Counted from the first letter of the stretch, positions 1 through 9,600 are shown. The stretch is 64,000 nt of DNA from Bacteroidales bacterium UBA6229 (GCA_002440975.1 DJWN01000025.1:1-64000); one strand, 5' to 3'. A program made the numbers and translations. The notes: generated from the sequence alone by a model not told the origin.

Positions 1-2
1 AT

Positions 3-350
3 TTATTTCGTTACAAATACTAAGCGTGTTGCATAGCTGTGATAAATCTGATATTTTTCGAATACAGGATGGCAAACATTCATGATGGCATGATGCAATA
101 CCCTTTCGGGAAATGATGCAGCGCAAATTAAGCGTTCTTTAGGTTCATAAATGGTAAAAAATTGATAATTACCAATTTCCGGACAACCATCCATCAACTG
201 AGTTCGCAAATCATTTAAGTTTTGTTGTAAATGTTTTCCGTATTGAAAAACATCCTGCTTTGCCTCTTTACCTTTTTTGGCTTTGACCCAAGCCAGCCTT
301 AGATTGTCCGGATCGCATATGGCATCAAACAGATTGCCTGCTCTTTTCAT
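3..350 (-). pseudogene. DGR-type reverse transcriptase, truncated N-terminal fragment
   Basis: This is the N-terminal part of a reverse transcriptase of the diversity-generating retroelement type. From the ATG at 350 it encodes 115 residues. The segments LICAASFPERVLHHAIMN and IYHSYATR resemble the early finger/palm region of DGR reverse transcriptases. The family normally continues there with a basic, glycine-rich RKGKG-like stretch and later a YxDD catalytic box. Here the frame reads LVFVTK after the Arg and stops at TAA (3-5), so no catalytic motif is present. The start at 350 is preferred to the in-frame ATG at 371 because it makes a 4-base ATGA overlap with the HRDC gene stop, which suggests translational coupling. 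Truncation by insertion, deletion or frameshift is inferred. The distal half could lie beyond the window edge. Confidence 0.72.
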
Positions 351-793
351 GCTTTTCGGTTTTGAAACCATGCAATGAATGCTGAACCATATTTTTCAAC
401 CTTTTTATCTCCAAAGCCTTTTACAGTCTTCAGGGTTTTTTCGCTAATTTCTGACAGGTTCACAATTTCAGCAAGCTCCTGATCGGTGCAAACGGCATAG
501 GCAGGCACAGCATCTTTTGCTGCTATTTGCTTACGTAATTCTCTGAGCTCAGAAAAAACCTTAAATTTCTCCTCACTTAGTATATTTTTATAATCAGGTT
601 TAACATTTTCATCTCTTTTAAAAGTTGAAACCGTGGTCAGGTATTTTACACAAAAACACCACGAAGCTCCCCACTCATTGCTCACAAGCTGGTTCTCAAC
701 TTCCAGTATTTTGTTGGAACGCAAAAAGCGATTCATTTCTTCCAATGAAGCACCACTATCAGTAATGGGAATCGTAAATAGTTTGATCTGCAT
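347..793 (-). CDS. HRDC-domain DGR accessory protein
   Basis: A 148-residue cytoplasmic protein. The C-terminal half (about residues 66-145) has the HRDC helical nucleic-acid-binding pattern: a VFSELRELRKQIA helix, a VPAYAVCTDQEL segment, then the helix-hairpin-like LKTVKGFGDKKVEKYG near the end. HRDC is otherwise found at the C-termini of RecQ helicases and RNase D. Stand-alone HRDC proteins are known accessory genes of diversity-generating retroelements, and this one sits between the target gene and the reverse transcriptase on the same strand. Its stop overlaps the transcriptase start by four bases. The N-terminal 60 residues (starting MQIKLFTIPI, rich in aromatic residues) match no domain I recognise. 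A role in template RNA or cDNA handling is inference from context. Confidence 0.75.
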   Translation of the reverse strand: MQIKLFTIPITDSGASLEEMNRFLRSNKILEVENQLVSNEWGASWCFCVKYLTTVSTFKRDENVKPDYKNILSEEKFKVFSELRELRKQIAAKDAVPAYAVCTDQELAEIVNLSEISEKTLKTVKGFGDKKVEKYGSAFIAWFQNRKA

Positions 794-799
794 TTTTCA

Positions 800-827
800 A
801 AAAAAAATTTCGACCGCCTTCGGCGGT
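800..827 (-). terminator. Hairpin plus U-tract after the DGR target gene
   Basis: Read on the minus strand, a 6-bp perfect stem (ACCGCC/GGCGGT, loop GAA) is followed two bases later by AAA and nine T. This is a good intrinsic terminator for the target gene. It ends only seven bases before the ATG of the HRDC gene, so accessory-gene expression would need read-through. DGR target genes often have a hairpin or cruciform downstream of the variable region that aids retrohoming. This one lies about 105 bases past the stop codon, so the terminator reading is preferred. Confidence 0.65.
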
Positions 828-929
828 AATTATTCTTGATTCGTTTGGCTTGTCAGTCGTTCGTCCCTCACTCCTTCTTTAGCCAAACTCATAATTTGCT
901 CAAAAGGTATGGCCTTCACTACCACCAAA

Positions 930-1961
930 CTAGGGGGAAACAACCAACCGAAAACCGCCGTCGCCGTCGCCAGGATTGCCGCCGTCGCGATCAGACACGC
1001 GACAGCCCCTGGCGCCGTCGCCCCAGCCGCCGCCACGCAATACACGGCCGCCGCCCGATGAGGAGCCTTGCGGGTTGCGCTGGCTGCCAGCACTATAACT
1101 ACCATCCCAATCGCTGCACCACTCCCAAACATTGCCACTCATATCATAAATGCCCAGTTCGTTTGGTTTTTTGCCACCAATAGCATGAGTTTTACTGCTA
1201 CTGTTGTCAATATACCAGGCTACTTCTCCAATGTTGTTGCTGCCGGCGTATTTATACCCTTTGCTTTGAGTCCCGCCACGGGCAGCATATTCCCACTCCG
1301 CCTCGGTGGGTAGCCGATAATTTTTACCGGTTTTTTGGTTCAGTTTTTTTATAAACTCCTGTATGTCGTTCCAGCTTACTTGCTCAACAGGGCAATCATC
1401 GCAGTTTTTGAAATATGATGGGTCACTGAGCGGAGTCGAAGTGCCCATGATTTCACGCCACTGTTTTTGTGTAACCTCATATTTGCCGATGTAAAAATCA
1501 CTCAGCGTAACCTGGTGGGCAGGTTTTTCATCACCTTCGCAATCATTGCCCTGCTCGCTCGTGCATCCCATCGTAAAAGTGCCGCCGCGCACATAAACTA
1601 GCTCAATACCAAAATCATTCAGGCTGCTCAGCATAGCCCGCACTTCAAAGCTAATATTGCTACCCGTGAGGCGCTCGCGCTCCTCGAGCACCTGCCAAAT
1701 GATTTGTTTTCCATAGCCGGCACTAATGTTTTGGCCTATATCACCTGTTACGTAATGCAGTTTTGAGCCCCAGTTGCTGCCGCCGTCTTCGCTGCAAAAA
1801 AGCGATATTGTTGCAGTTTGGCCGCTTTTTAGACCCACCAGGTCGTAGGTCACTACAATGGTCTTATCGTGCTGTGTTGCTTTTACATTTTGGATACTTT
1901 GGCCTTGCAGATCAATCCAAAAAAATAACAAAAGGACAAAACATAAAATGTTAGTCTTCAT
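930..1961 (-). CDS. DGR target protein: secreted FGE/sulfatase-modifying-factor-like C-type lectin fold
   Basis: A 343-residue protein with a signal peptide (hydrophobic residues about 4-16, ending LQGQS). A beta-rich N-terminal domain follows (about 22-110, containing SLFCSEDGGSNWG and VTGDIGQNI), of a kind common before such domains in Bacteroidota. The formylglycine-generating-enzyme-like (SUMF1/PvdO) domain runs from about 118 to the end, with LVYVRGGTFTMGC, FYIGKYEVTQKQW, RLPTEAEWEYAARGG and GNVWEWCSDW. The C-terminus (RGGGWGDGARGCRVSDRDGG and on to GFRLVV) lies where FGE-fold DGR targets carry their variable region. The catalytic cysteine pair of true FGEs is not evident, so a ligand-binding role is more likely than enzymatic activity. 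HRDC and reverse transcriptase genes follow on the same strand. Confidence 0.82.
   Translation of the reverse strand: MKTNILCFVLLLFFWIDLQGQSIQNVKATQHDKTIVVTYDLVGLKSGQTATISLFCSEDGGSNWGSKLHYVTGDIGQNISAGYGKQIIWQVLEERERLTGSNISFEVRAMLSSLNDFGIELVYVRGGTFTMGCTSEQGNDCEGDEKPAHQVTLSDFYIGKYEVTQKQWREIMGTSTPLSDPSYFKNCDDCPVEQVSWNDIQEFIKKLNQKTGKNYRLPTEAEWEYAARGGTQSKGYKYAGSNNIGEVAWYIDNSSSKTHAIGGKKPNELGIYDMSGNVWEWCSDWDGSYSAGSQRNPQGSSSGGGRVLRGGGWGDGARGCRVSDRDGGNPGDGDGGFRLVVSP
933..1058 (-). other. Putative DGR variable region (VR) at the 3' end of the target gene
   Basis: The last ~42 codons of the target gene show the features of a DGR variable region. Codons where the family typically has Asn or Ser (AAC, AAT, AGC) are instead runs of GGC and GAC, while the framework codons (Trp, Ala-Arg, Cys-Arg-Val-Ser, Gly-Phe-Arg-Leu) are kept. 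The coding strand of this stretch is about 8% A and very GC-rich in an AT-leaning genome. The invariant end, TTTTCGGTTGGTTGTTTCC, would be the initiation-of-mutagenic-homology segment. No second copy (template repeat) is seen within the window. The boundaries are estimates. Confidence 0.62.
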
Positions 1962-2024
1962 AACTGGTTTTTTGGTGTGGCTAAGTTAAAAAGATTTGGG
2001 TTAGAGCTAACATCAGAAATTGGG

Positions 2025-3292
2025 CATATCTTTCAAAAAAGCAACGAATCAAAATCAAAAATATGGCCGACGTAGTCGCAGACTACGCCGAGCCGCATAC
2101 CGAACACAAAATAATTTGTTAAAAAATAGTTTTGTTATTTTAAGAAGCTTGGCGTTGTCTGCGACTACGTGAAGCTCGGCGTAGTCTGCGACTACGTCGA
2201 ATGATTGGATCTTAACATATTACTAATCAGTTATAAACCTTGTAAATAAATTGTCTAAAAACGCGATTGTGCGAGATTGACGTTTTACAAAAGCAATAAG
2301 TATAAATAGAAAGTATGGCCGACGTAGTCACAGAATCTACGCCGAGCCGCAGAGTACAAATAGAAAATATAGCCGACGTAGTCACAGACTACGCCGAGCC
2401 GCAGAGTACAAATAGAAAATATAGCCGACGTAGTCACAGAATCTACGCCGAGCCGCAGAGTACAAATAGAAAATATAGCCGACGTAGTCACAGACTACGC
2501 CGAGCCGCAGTAAATAAATTGTCTAAAAACGCGATTGTGCGAGATTGACGTTTTATAAAAGCAATAAGTATAAATAGAAAGTATGGCCGGTAGTCTGCGA
2601 CTACGTCGAATAAGCCGAGCATATCTTTCAAAAAAGCAACGAATCAAAATCAAAAATATGGCCGACGTAGTCACAGACTACGCCGAGCCGCAGTAGTCTG
2701 CGACTACGTCGAATGAGCCGAGCCGCATACCGAACACAAAATAATTTGTTAAGAAATAGTTTTGTTATTTTAAGAAGCTTGGCGTTGTCTGCGACTACGT
2801 CGAATGATTAGATCTTAACATATTACTAATCAGTTATAAACCTTGTAAATAGATTGTCTAAAAACGCGATTGTGCGAGATTGACGTATTACAAAAGCAAT
2901 AAGTATAAATAGAAAGTATGGCCGACGTAGTCACAGAATCTACGCCGAGCCGCAGAGTAAAAATAGAAAATATGGCTGACGTAGTCACAGAATCTACGCC
3001 GAGCCGCAGAGTACAAATAGAAAATATAGCCGACGTAGTCACAGACTACGCCGAGCCGCATACCGAACACAAAATAATTTGTTAAGAAATAGTTTTGTTA
3101 TTTTATGAAGCTCGGCGTAGTCTGCGACTACGTCGAATGATTAGATCTTAACATATTACTAATTACTAATCAGTTATAAACCTTGTAAATAAATTGTCTA
3201 AAAACGCGATTGTGCGAGATTGACGTATTACAAAAGCAATAAGTATAAATAGAAAGTATGGCCGACGTAGTCACAGAATCTACGCCGAGCAG
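2025..3292. repeat. Nested array of REP-like hairpin repeats
   Basis: The ~1.4 kb between maeB and the DGR target gene holds no convincing gene. It contains about sixteen copies of a palindromic core, CGTAGTC-ACA/TGC-GACTACG, some with a two-base insertion (AATCTACG arm). Units of 52 or 54 bp repeat in tandem at 2341, 2393, 2447 and 2499, and again at 2944, 2998 and 3050. A longer ~145-bp unit containing TTAACATATTACTAATCAG recurs near 2203, 2806 and 3138, with a partial copy at 2510-2600. A third unit (CGAACACAAAATAATTTGTT and onward) recurs near 2101, 2731 and 3064. This is a repeatedly duplicated palindromic element rather than a simple tandem repeat. Confidence 0.85.
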
Positions 3293-3388
3293 TTGAAGTA
3301 AGGAGTCCATGCAGAAAGTTTGGCCAACGTATTCACAGACTCCGTTGAGTAGTCTAGCTGTCTAAAAGAGCAAAACTTCAACATAATA

Positions 3389-3427
3389 AAAGCCGAAATC
3401 GTCCTTACAACAATTTCGGCTTTTTGT
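3389..3427 (-). terminator. Bidirectional terminator downstream of maeB
   Basis: An AGCCGAAAT/ATTTCGGCT stem encloses about 15 bases. T-runs follow on both strands (CTTTTATT on minus, CTTTTTGT on plus). It lies 32 bases beyond the maeB stop codon and separates it from the repeat array. Confidence 0.85.
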
Positions 3428-3458
3428 CTGAACTTAAAAATCAGGGGTTAAATTTCAG

Positions 3459-5741
3459 TTATTTACCATTCTTTACTTGTTTGCTTTGAGCGTCGAGCAC
3501 GGCAATGGTGATCATATTCACAATTTCCGAAACGGAGCTGCCCATCTGCAGGATATGTACAGGTTCTTTCAGTCCGTTGAGGATGGGGCCGATCACTTCA
3601 AATTTGCCCATTTCCTGCATCAGCTTGTAAGCGATATTGGCTGATTCCAGGTTGGGGAAAATGAGGGTGTTGGCAGGGCCATCGATCAGTTTTGAGAAGG
3701 AGAACGACTCTTTCAACAGTTCCGGATTAAGGGCTGCGTTCACCTGTATTTCGCCATCAACAATCATATCAGGATAATGCTCATGGAGGTATTCAGCGGC
3801 CTTGCGTTGTTTTTCGGGGCCTTCGCCATCAGCAGAGCCAAAATTGGAATAAGAAAGCAATGCTACACGTGGCGTAAACTTAAACTCTTTAACGGTTTCG
3901 CATGCCTGAAGGGTGATATCGACCAATTCCTGAACACTGGGATTTTTGTTAACAGTGCAATCGGCAAAGAAAACAGGACCTTTTTTAGTATTCACGATAT
4001 ACATTCCGGAAACAATTTTTGCGCCTTCCTGTTTGCCAATTACCTGAAGGGCAGGTCTGATGGTGTCAGGATAGTTACGGGTAAGCCCCGAAACCATGGC
4101 GTCGGCTAATCCGGCTTCGAGCATCATGGGAGCAAAATAATTCCGGTGACGCATTAAACTTCTGGCGGCAGCAAAGGTCATACCTTTGCGCTGACGCTTG
4201 AGGAAGAGTGCTTCGGCAAATTGTTTGCGGCGGCCTGCCTGATCGTTGGCCCCCGGATCGATAATTTCTACGTTTGCCAGTTCCAGATCATTTTCTTTTA
4301 TCAGTGCTTTGATGTGGGCTGCATTACCCATTAAAATAGGTTCTGCCAAACCTTCGTTAAGCACAATTTCGGCTGCCTTGAGTGTTTTGTAGTTTTCGGC
4401 GTCAGCCAGTACCACTCTTTTAGGATTGTGTTTTGCTCTGGTTTTGATCTGCCGGATCAATGGATTGGAAATATTCAATCGTTTACGTAATTCTTCAATA
4501 TAGGTATCCCAGTTTTGGATGGGCTTTTTAGCCACACCGGTTTCCATGGCTGCCATGGCTACTGCTGGTGCAACGCGTGTGATCAGGCGAGGATCGGTAG
4601 GTTTTGGGATGATGTATTCCCTGCCAAACTTGAGATTATTCACATTAAAGGCAATGTTAACTTCTTCGGGCACAGGTTCTTTGGCTAGTTGTGCCAGTGC
4701 TCTCGAAGCTGCCAGTTTCATCTCATCGTTAATCTCGGAGGCCCGCACATCCAAGGCTCCGCGAAAAATATACGGAAAGCCGAGCACATTATTTATTTGA
4801 TTGGGAAAATCACTTCGTCCGGTGGCCATGATGATGTCTTCTCGCGTTGAGGTAGCTTCGTTATAGGATATCTCGGGCACAGGATTGGCCAGCGCAAAAA
4901 CGATCGGATGATCGGCCATATTAAGTAACATATCCCGTTTGAGGACACCACCAACGGATAATCCAAGAAACATATCTGCTCCGTTGAGTGCTTCATGCAG
5001 ACTCATTGGCTTATGATCGACAGCAAATTTTTTCTTGGTCTCGTTTAAATCGGTGCGTCCCTGATGTAATAGTCCTTTGCTATCGAACATCAGTATATTA
5101 TTAGGATTGGCGCCGAGCTTGATGTAGAGTCGGGTGCACGAAATAGCGGCAGCACCAGCACCATTGACAACTATTTTGAGGTCTTCAATTTTTTTGCCGT
5201 TGATTTCTAAAGCATTTAACAAGCCGGCAGAAGTGATGATGGCCGTGCCGTGCTGATCGTCGTGCATCACAGGTATTGGTAAAAGCTCTTTGAGTTTGTC
5301 TTCTATCTTAAAGCATTCGGGAGCTTTGATATCTTCGAGATTGATGCCGCCAAAGGTAGGAGCGATGGCTTTTACGATCTCGATAAACTTATCCGCATCA
5401 TTTTCATTTACCTCAATATCAAACACATCAATATCGGCAAAAACTTTGAACAGCAGTCCTTTCCCTTCCATAACCGGTTTCCCTGCTTCCGGACCGATAT
5501 CGCCCAGGCCTAACACAGCCGTTCCGTTGGAGATAACAGCCACCAGATTACCTTTTCCGGTATAGGTGTACACTTCTTCAGGATGTTTATTGATTACCAG
5601 GCAGGGATCAGCCACCCCGGGCGTGTAGGCAAGGGACAAATCACGTTGGGTGCTATACGGTTTTGTTGGGATAACCTCCAGTTTGCCAGGTCGTCCGGAG
5701 GAGTGATAATGCAGTGCATCTTTATTAAAAAGCTTGTCCAT
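3459..5741 (-). CDS. maeB: NADP-dependent malic enzyme with C-terminal phosphotransacetylase-like domain
   Basis: A 760-residue MaeB-type protein that oxidatively decarboxylates malate to pyruvate and CO2, giving NADPH. The N-terminal malic domain shows YTPGVADPCL and GLGDIGPEAGKPVMEGKG, then HDDQHGTAI. The Rossmann dinucleotide domain has VVNGAGAAAIS (about 195) and ALANPVPEI. From about residue 430 a phosphotransacetylase-like domain follows (KRVVLADAE to TLIFPNLESANIAYKL), which in MaeB proteins is usually an acetyl-CoA-sensing regulatory unit rather than an active transferase. Length is normal for the fusion. A minus-strand TAATTTTG (5764-5771) fits the Bacteroidota -7 element upstream of the ATG. 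The gene is monocistronic with a strong terminator. Confidence 0.95.
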   Translation of the reverse strand: MDKLFNKDALHYHSSGRPGKLEVIPTKPYSTQRDLSLAYTPGVADPCLVINKHPEEVYTYTGKGNLVAVISNGTAVLGLGDIGPEAGKPVMEGKGLLFKVFADIDVFDIEVNENDADKFIEIVKAIAPTFGGINLEDIKAPECFKIEDKLKELLPIPVMHDDQHGTAIITSAGLLNALEINGKKIEDLKIVVNGAGAAAISCTRLYIKLGANPNNILMFDSKGLLHQGRTDLNETKKKFAVDHKPMSLHEALNGADMFLGLSVGGVLKRDMLLNMADHPIVFALANPVPEISYNEATSTREDIIMATGRSDFPNQINNVLGFPYIFRGALDVRASEINDEMKLAASRALAQLAKEPVPEEVNIAFNVNNLKFGREYIIPKPTDPRLITRVAPAVAMAAMETGVAKKPIQNWDTYIEELRKRLNISNPLIRQIKTRAKHNPKRVVLADAENYKTLKAAEIVLNEGLAEPILMGNAAHIKALIKENDLELANVEIIDPGANDQAGRRKQFAEALFLKRQRKGMTFAAARSLMRHRNYFAPMMLEAGLADAMVSGLTRNYPDTIRPALQVIGKQEGAKIVSGMYIVNTKKGPVFFADCTVNKNPSVQELVDITLQACETVKEFKFTPRVALLSYSNFGSADGEGPEKQRKAAEYLHEHYPDMIVDGEIQVNAALNPELLKESFSFSKLIDGPANTLIFPNLESANIAYKLMQEMGKFEVIGPILNGLKEPVHILQMGSSVSEIVNMITIAVLDAQSKQVKNGK

Positions 5742-5980
5742 AATTTGGTTTTTTTGAATGATTCAAAATTAAGGATTTATTGCGCCCGATTGTAAAAGAA
5801 AATGCATTGATTGTTATTTTTAAAGCATTCTAAATACTCACCTGTTTTAAGAGTAAAGGAAATAGATCGGCATGGAAACACAAAAACAACAACATAGACA
5901 AAATTTGCCGGCCGACAAGAGCGAATATTTGTATTTTTGCCCACCAGACTTTAGATGCAACAATTCAAAATCAACTCCTG

Positions 5981-6562
5981 ATGTACGAATTTATTTCCGG
6001 AAAAGTTGTAGCACGCAACCCTGCATTTGTAGTGCTTGAAAATGAAGGAATTGGTTATCTCATTCAAATTTCATTGAATACCTTTTCTGCCCTGGCCGAT
6101 AACAGCCATGCCAAACTATACATTCATATGGCAATCCGCGAAGACGCTCATGTGTTGTATGGTTTTTTCGATCAAAACGAGCGAAGCCTTTTCCAGCTTT
6201 TGATCACTGTTTCGGGTGTTGGTGCCAATACAGCACGTCTGATCCTCTCGTCTTTATCCTCTTCAGAAACAATAGATGCCATCGCAAATGGCAAAGTGCA
6301 TGTGCTGCAAAGTGTTAAAGGGATTGGCGGGAAAACGGCACAGCGAATTGTTGTCGATTTGAAGGATAAGGTTGCCAAGTCAGGAATAAGTTCCGAAAAA
6401 GTAGAACCGCTATACAATACCATCAAAACGGAAGCGTTATCAGGACTATTGATCTTGGGTTTCAATAAAAATGCAGCCGACAAGGTGTTGGATAAGTTGT
6501 TACAGCAAAACACAGATTTGTCTGTTGAAAAGCTGATAAAGGAAGCCCTGAAATTGTTGTAA
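5981..6562 (+). CDS. ruvA: Holliday junction branch migration protein RuvA
   Basis: A 193-residue RuvA, the DNA-binding subunit that holds the four-way junction for the RuvB motor. The N-terminal OB fold is MYEFISGKVV to LYGFFDQNER. The tandem helix-hairpin-helix motifs are ITVSGVGANTARLILS and LQSVKGIGGKTAQRIVVDLKDK. The C-terminal domain III (about 145-193) should contact RuvB. A TATTTTTG -7 element lies at 5932-5939, with a TTTG 24 bases upstream that is a poor -33. sprA starts 40 bases after the stop, so the two are probably co-transcribed. Neither ruvB nor ruvC is in the window. Confidence 0.96.
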   Translation: MYEFISGKVVARNPAFVVLENEGIGYLIQISLNTFSALADNSHAKLYIHMAIREDAHVLYGFFDQNERSLFQLLITVSGVGANTARLILSSLSSSETIDAIANGKVHVLQSVKGIGGKTAQRIVVDLKDKVAKSGISSEKVEPLYNTIKTEALSGLLILGFNKNAADKVLDKLLQQNTDLSVEKLIKEALKLL

Positions 6563-6602
6563 GCATTTGGGATTGTTTTTAGAATCAAAGAGTTAAGACG
6601 CA

Positions 6603-9600
6603 TTGAAGCAAACGATTAGAAAAATATTTACAGGATTAATTTTTAGTTTATTTGTCGTTTCAGAGGCTGTATCGCTACCCTTGCTGAATCTGGCTGACAA
6701 GCAATTGGATAGGCAGGCTTTTCCTCAAACACCTGATACCACGGTGATGCCATATCCTGTACCGATTGATGATGGAGACCCAAATTACCAGCTCAACAAC
6801 AGCTCGCCACTTTATCTGAAAGATCCGCCTAATATCAAACGCGAAATAGTTTACGACCCGCTTACCGGTCAATATAACTTTGTAAGCAAAGTGGGAGATT
6901 TTACCTATCGCACACCCACGCCCATGTCGCAAAAAGATTACCTGGATTATCAAAACCGGCAAAGCAACAGGCAATATTTCAACGAAAGAGCTGCCAGTAC
7001 AACAACTGAGACTTCCGGCTCTATCATTCCTTCAATTTATATTGGCGGTGAAGCCTTCGACAGGATTTTTGGAGGTAACACCGTTGATATTCGTCCACAG
7101 GGAACTGCCGAGGTTTCATTTGGAATTGTGAGTAACAAACGAGATGATCCACAGCTTAATGTTCGCCAGCGACGTACTACGAATTTTGATTTTGATCAGA
7201 AGATTCAGATGAATGTGATCGCCAAAATCGGTGATAAAATCGAGTTTAAAACCAACTATAATACAGAAGCAACTTTTCAGTTCGAGAATCGTCTTCAGCT
7301 TAAATATGAAGGTAAAGAGGATGAGGTAATTAAACTGATTGAAGCCGGTAATGTGAGCTTGCCTCTTAACACAACCCTCATCAATGGTAGTCAGGCACTT
7401 TTTGGGATAAAAACTAAATTGCAGTTTGGGCGAACCACAGTTACTGCTGTTTTTTCGCAGCAGGAAAGCGAATCAAAGAATATCACAGTGCAGGGAGGAG
7501 CACAAACAAGCGAGTTTAAGATGAGCAGTCTGGATTATGAAGAAAATCGTCACTTCTTTCTCAGCCAGTATTTCAGGGATAATTATGAAAAAGCACTTGA
7601 GTCGTTGCCTGTTGTAACCTCCGATATCAATATCACTAAAGTTGAGGTGTGGGTAACCAATATTGGACCGGCACTCGAAGATAACCGTAATATTGTTGCC
7701 TTTACCGATTTGGGTGAAGGCCGACGGGAATGGCTTTTTAATGAACAGGTGAATCCATCCTTTGGACCACCACTGCCCACGAACCGGTCGAATAATCTGA
7801 TGACACGCCTGGATACCAATGCCATTCGAAATATCAATACACTCACGGCTTACCTCTCCGGCGACCCTTTGCGTATCGGGCGTACCGGGTATTTTGTTGC
7901 AGGTCAGGATTTTGAAAAGATTGAGAACGCACGAAAACTGAACCCGTCAGAATATACCTTCAACAGCAAGCTTGGTTTTATTTCTCTTAATACCAACCTC
8001 AATTCCGATCAAACCCTGGCTGTTGCCTATCAATACAGCGTGATTGGCTACGACAGCATTTTTCAGGTTGGCGAATTTTCTGATCAGGGCATCAATGCAC
8101 CCAAAGTACTCTCTGCCAAATTGCTTAAGAGCACTACCCTCAACACCAATATGCCCATGTGGAACCTGATGATGAAAAACGTGTATTCGATGCGTGCTTT
8201 TCAGGTGAACCGCGAAGATTTTACGTTTAATATCCTTTATTCAGGCAACCAAAATGGTGTTGCTACAGGATATTTTACCGAAGGAAACGAGGATGTGAAA
8301 GGGATTCCACTCATCCACCTGATGAATCTGGATAACCTTAACCAGCAAAGTAATCCCGTTAAAGGGGGTGATGGTGTTTTCGATTTTCTGGATAATGCAG
8401 CCACCCAGGGCGGAACGATCAATGCCGCCAACGGAAGGATTTTCTTTACCGTACTCGAGCCTTTTGGAAGTTATATTCGAACGAATATTTTTCCTAACGA
8501 TCCTGACCTGGCTGATCGATATGCGTATGATTCGCTTTATACGGTAACCAAAGCCGCAGCAGAACAATATCCCGAGAAGAACAAGTTTATCCTGGAAGGA
8601 TTTTATAAATCTCAATCCGGATCAGAGATCAACCTGAATGCCCTCAATGTGCCGCAGGGCTCGGTTAAAGTTACAGCCGGTGGTGTGCCATTGACAGAGA
8701 ATGTGGATTATACGGTTGATTACACCCTGGGACGGGTTCGGATCATCAACGAAGGAGTATTGAGTTCGGGTACGCCTATTAATATAAACCTCGAAAGCAA
8801 CTCACTCTTTAGCCTGCAGCAAAAACGTATGATGGGTCTGCGCGTTGACCACGAAATTAATCGCGATTTCAGGATAGGTGGCACCTTACTGAATCTGCAC
8901 GAACGACCACTCACTCAGAAAGTAAATTATGGTGATGATCCTATTTCGAACACCATCTACGGCATCGATCTGAGCTATCGTACCGAATCGCGCTGGCTGA
9001 CAAAAATGATAGATAAACTTCCGGGCATCAGCACCAAACAAGTTTCGAAAATCAATATTGATGCTGAATTTGCACATTTTTTGCCAGGTCATGCCCGTGC
9101 AGTCGGAAAAACCGGAACGTCCTATATTGACGATTTCGAAGGTGCCAAATCAACTATTGACTTGCGACAGGTGCATACCTGGTTTTTGGCTAGTACCCCG
9201 CAAGGTCAGTTTGATATGTTTCCGGAAGCAGCCCCCAATACCGGATTAGATTATGGCAAGAACAGAGCAAAACTAGCCTGGTATATCATTGATCAACTTT
9301 TCTACGATCGGTATGGCACCCTCAGGCCACCCAATGTAGATCGAAATGAGCTTTCGAAAAACAGCGTGCGACAGGTGCTCGAAAGAGAGGTGTTTCCGAA
9401 TAAGGAGATCCCGTCCGGAACTCCATCCAATATTCCGGTGTTTAATCTGGCATATTATCCCGAAGAAAGAGGCCCGTATAATTATGATGTGGCACCCGGA
9501 ACTTTTTCGCAAGGTATGAATGAAGACGGAACGCTGCAGTCGCCCGAATCGCGCTGGGGTGGTGTCATGCGCCGCATCGAATCATCTGACTTTGAACAGA

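Noticed and set aside
1..930. Template repeat (TR) of the DGR
   Set aside because: No second copy of the VR end (TTTTCGGTTGGTTG) or an AAC-rich version is visible on either strand in this stretch.
836..1183. Open frame on the plus strand, Arg-rich, opposite the target gene's end
   Set aside because: It is the complement of the GC-rich variable region; the minus-strand gene has clear domain matches.
930..1961. True sulfatase-modifying enzyme
   Set aside because: The catalytic cysteine pair is not evident and the C-terminus has a variable-region pattern next to RT and HRDC genes.
2285..3070. Several 60-77 residue open frames in the repeat array
   Set aside because: They are repeated copies of the palindromic units read in frame, with low-complexity products and no conserved motif.
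2025..3292. CRISPR array
   Set aside because: Repeats abut or vary in nested units; there are no unique spacers of constant length and no cas genes.
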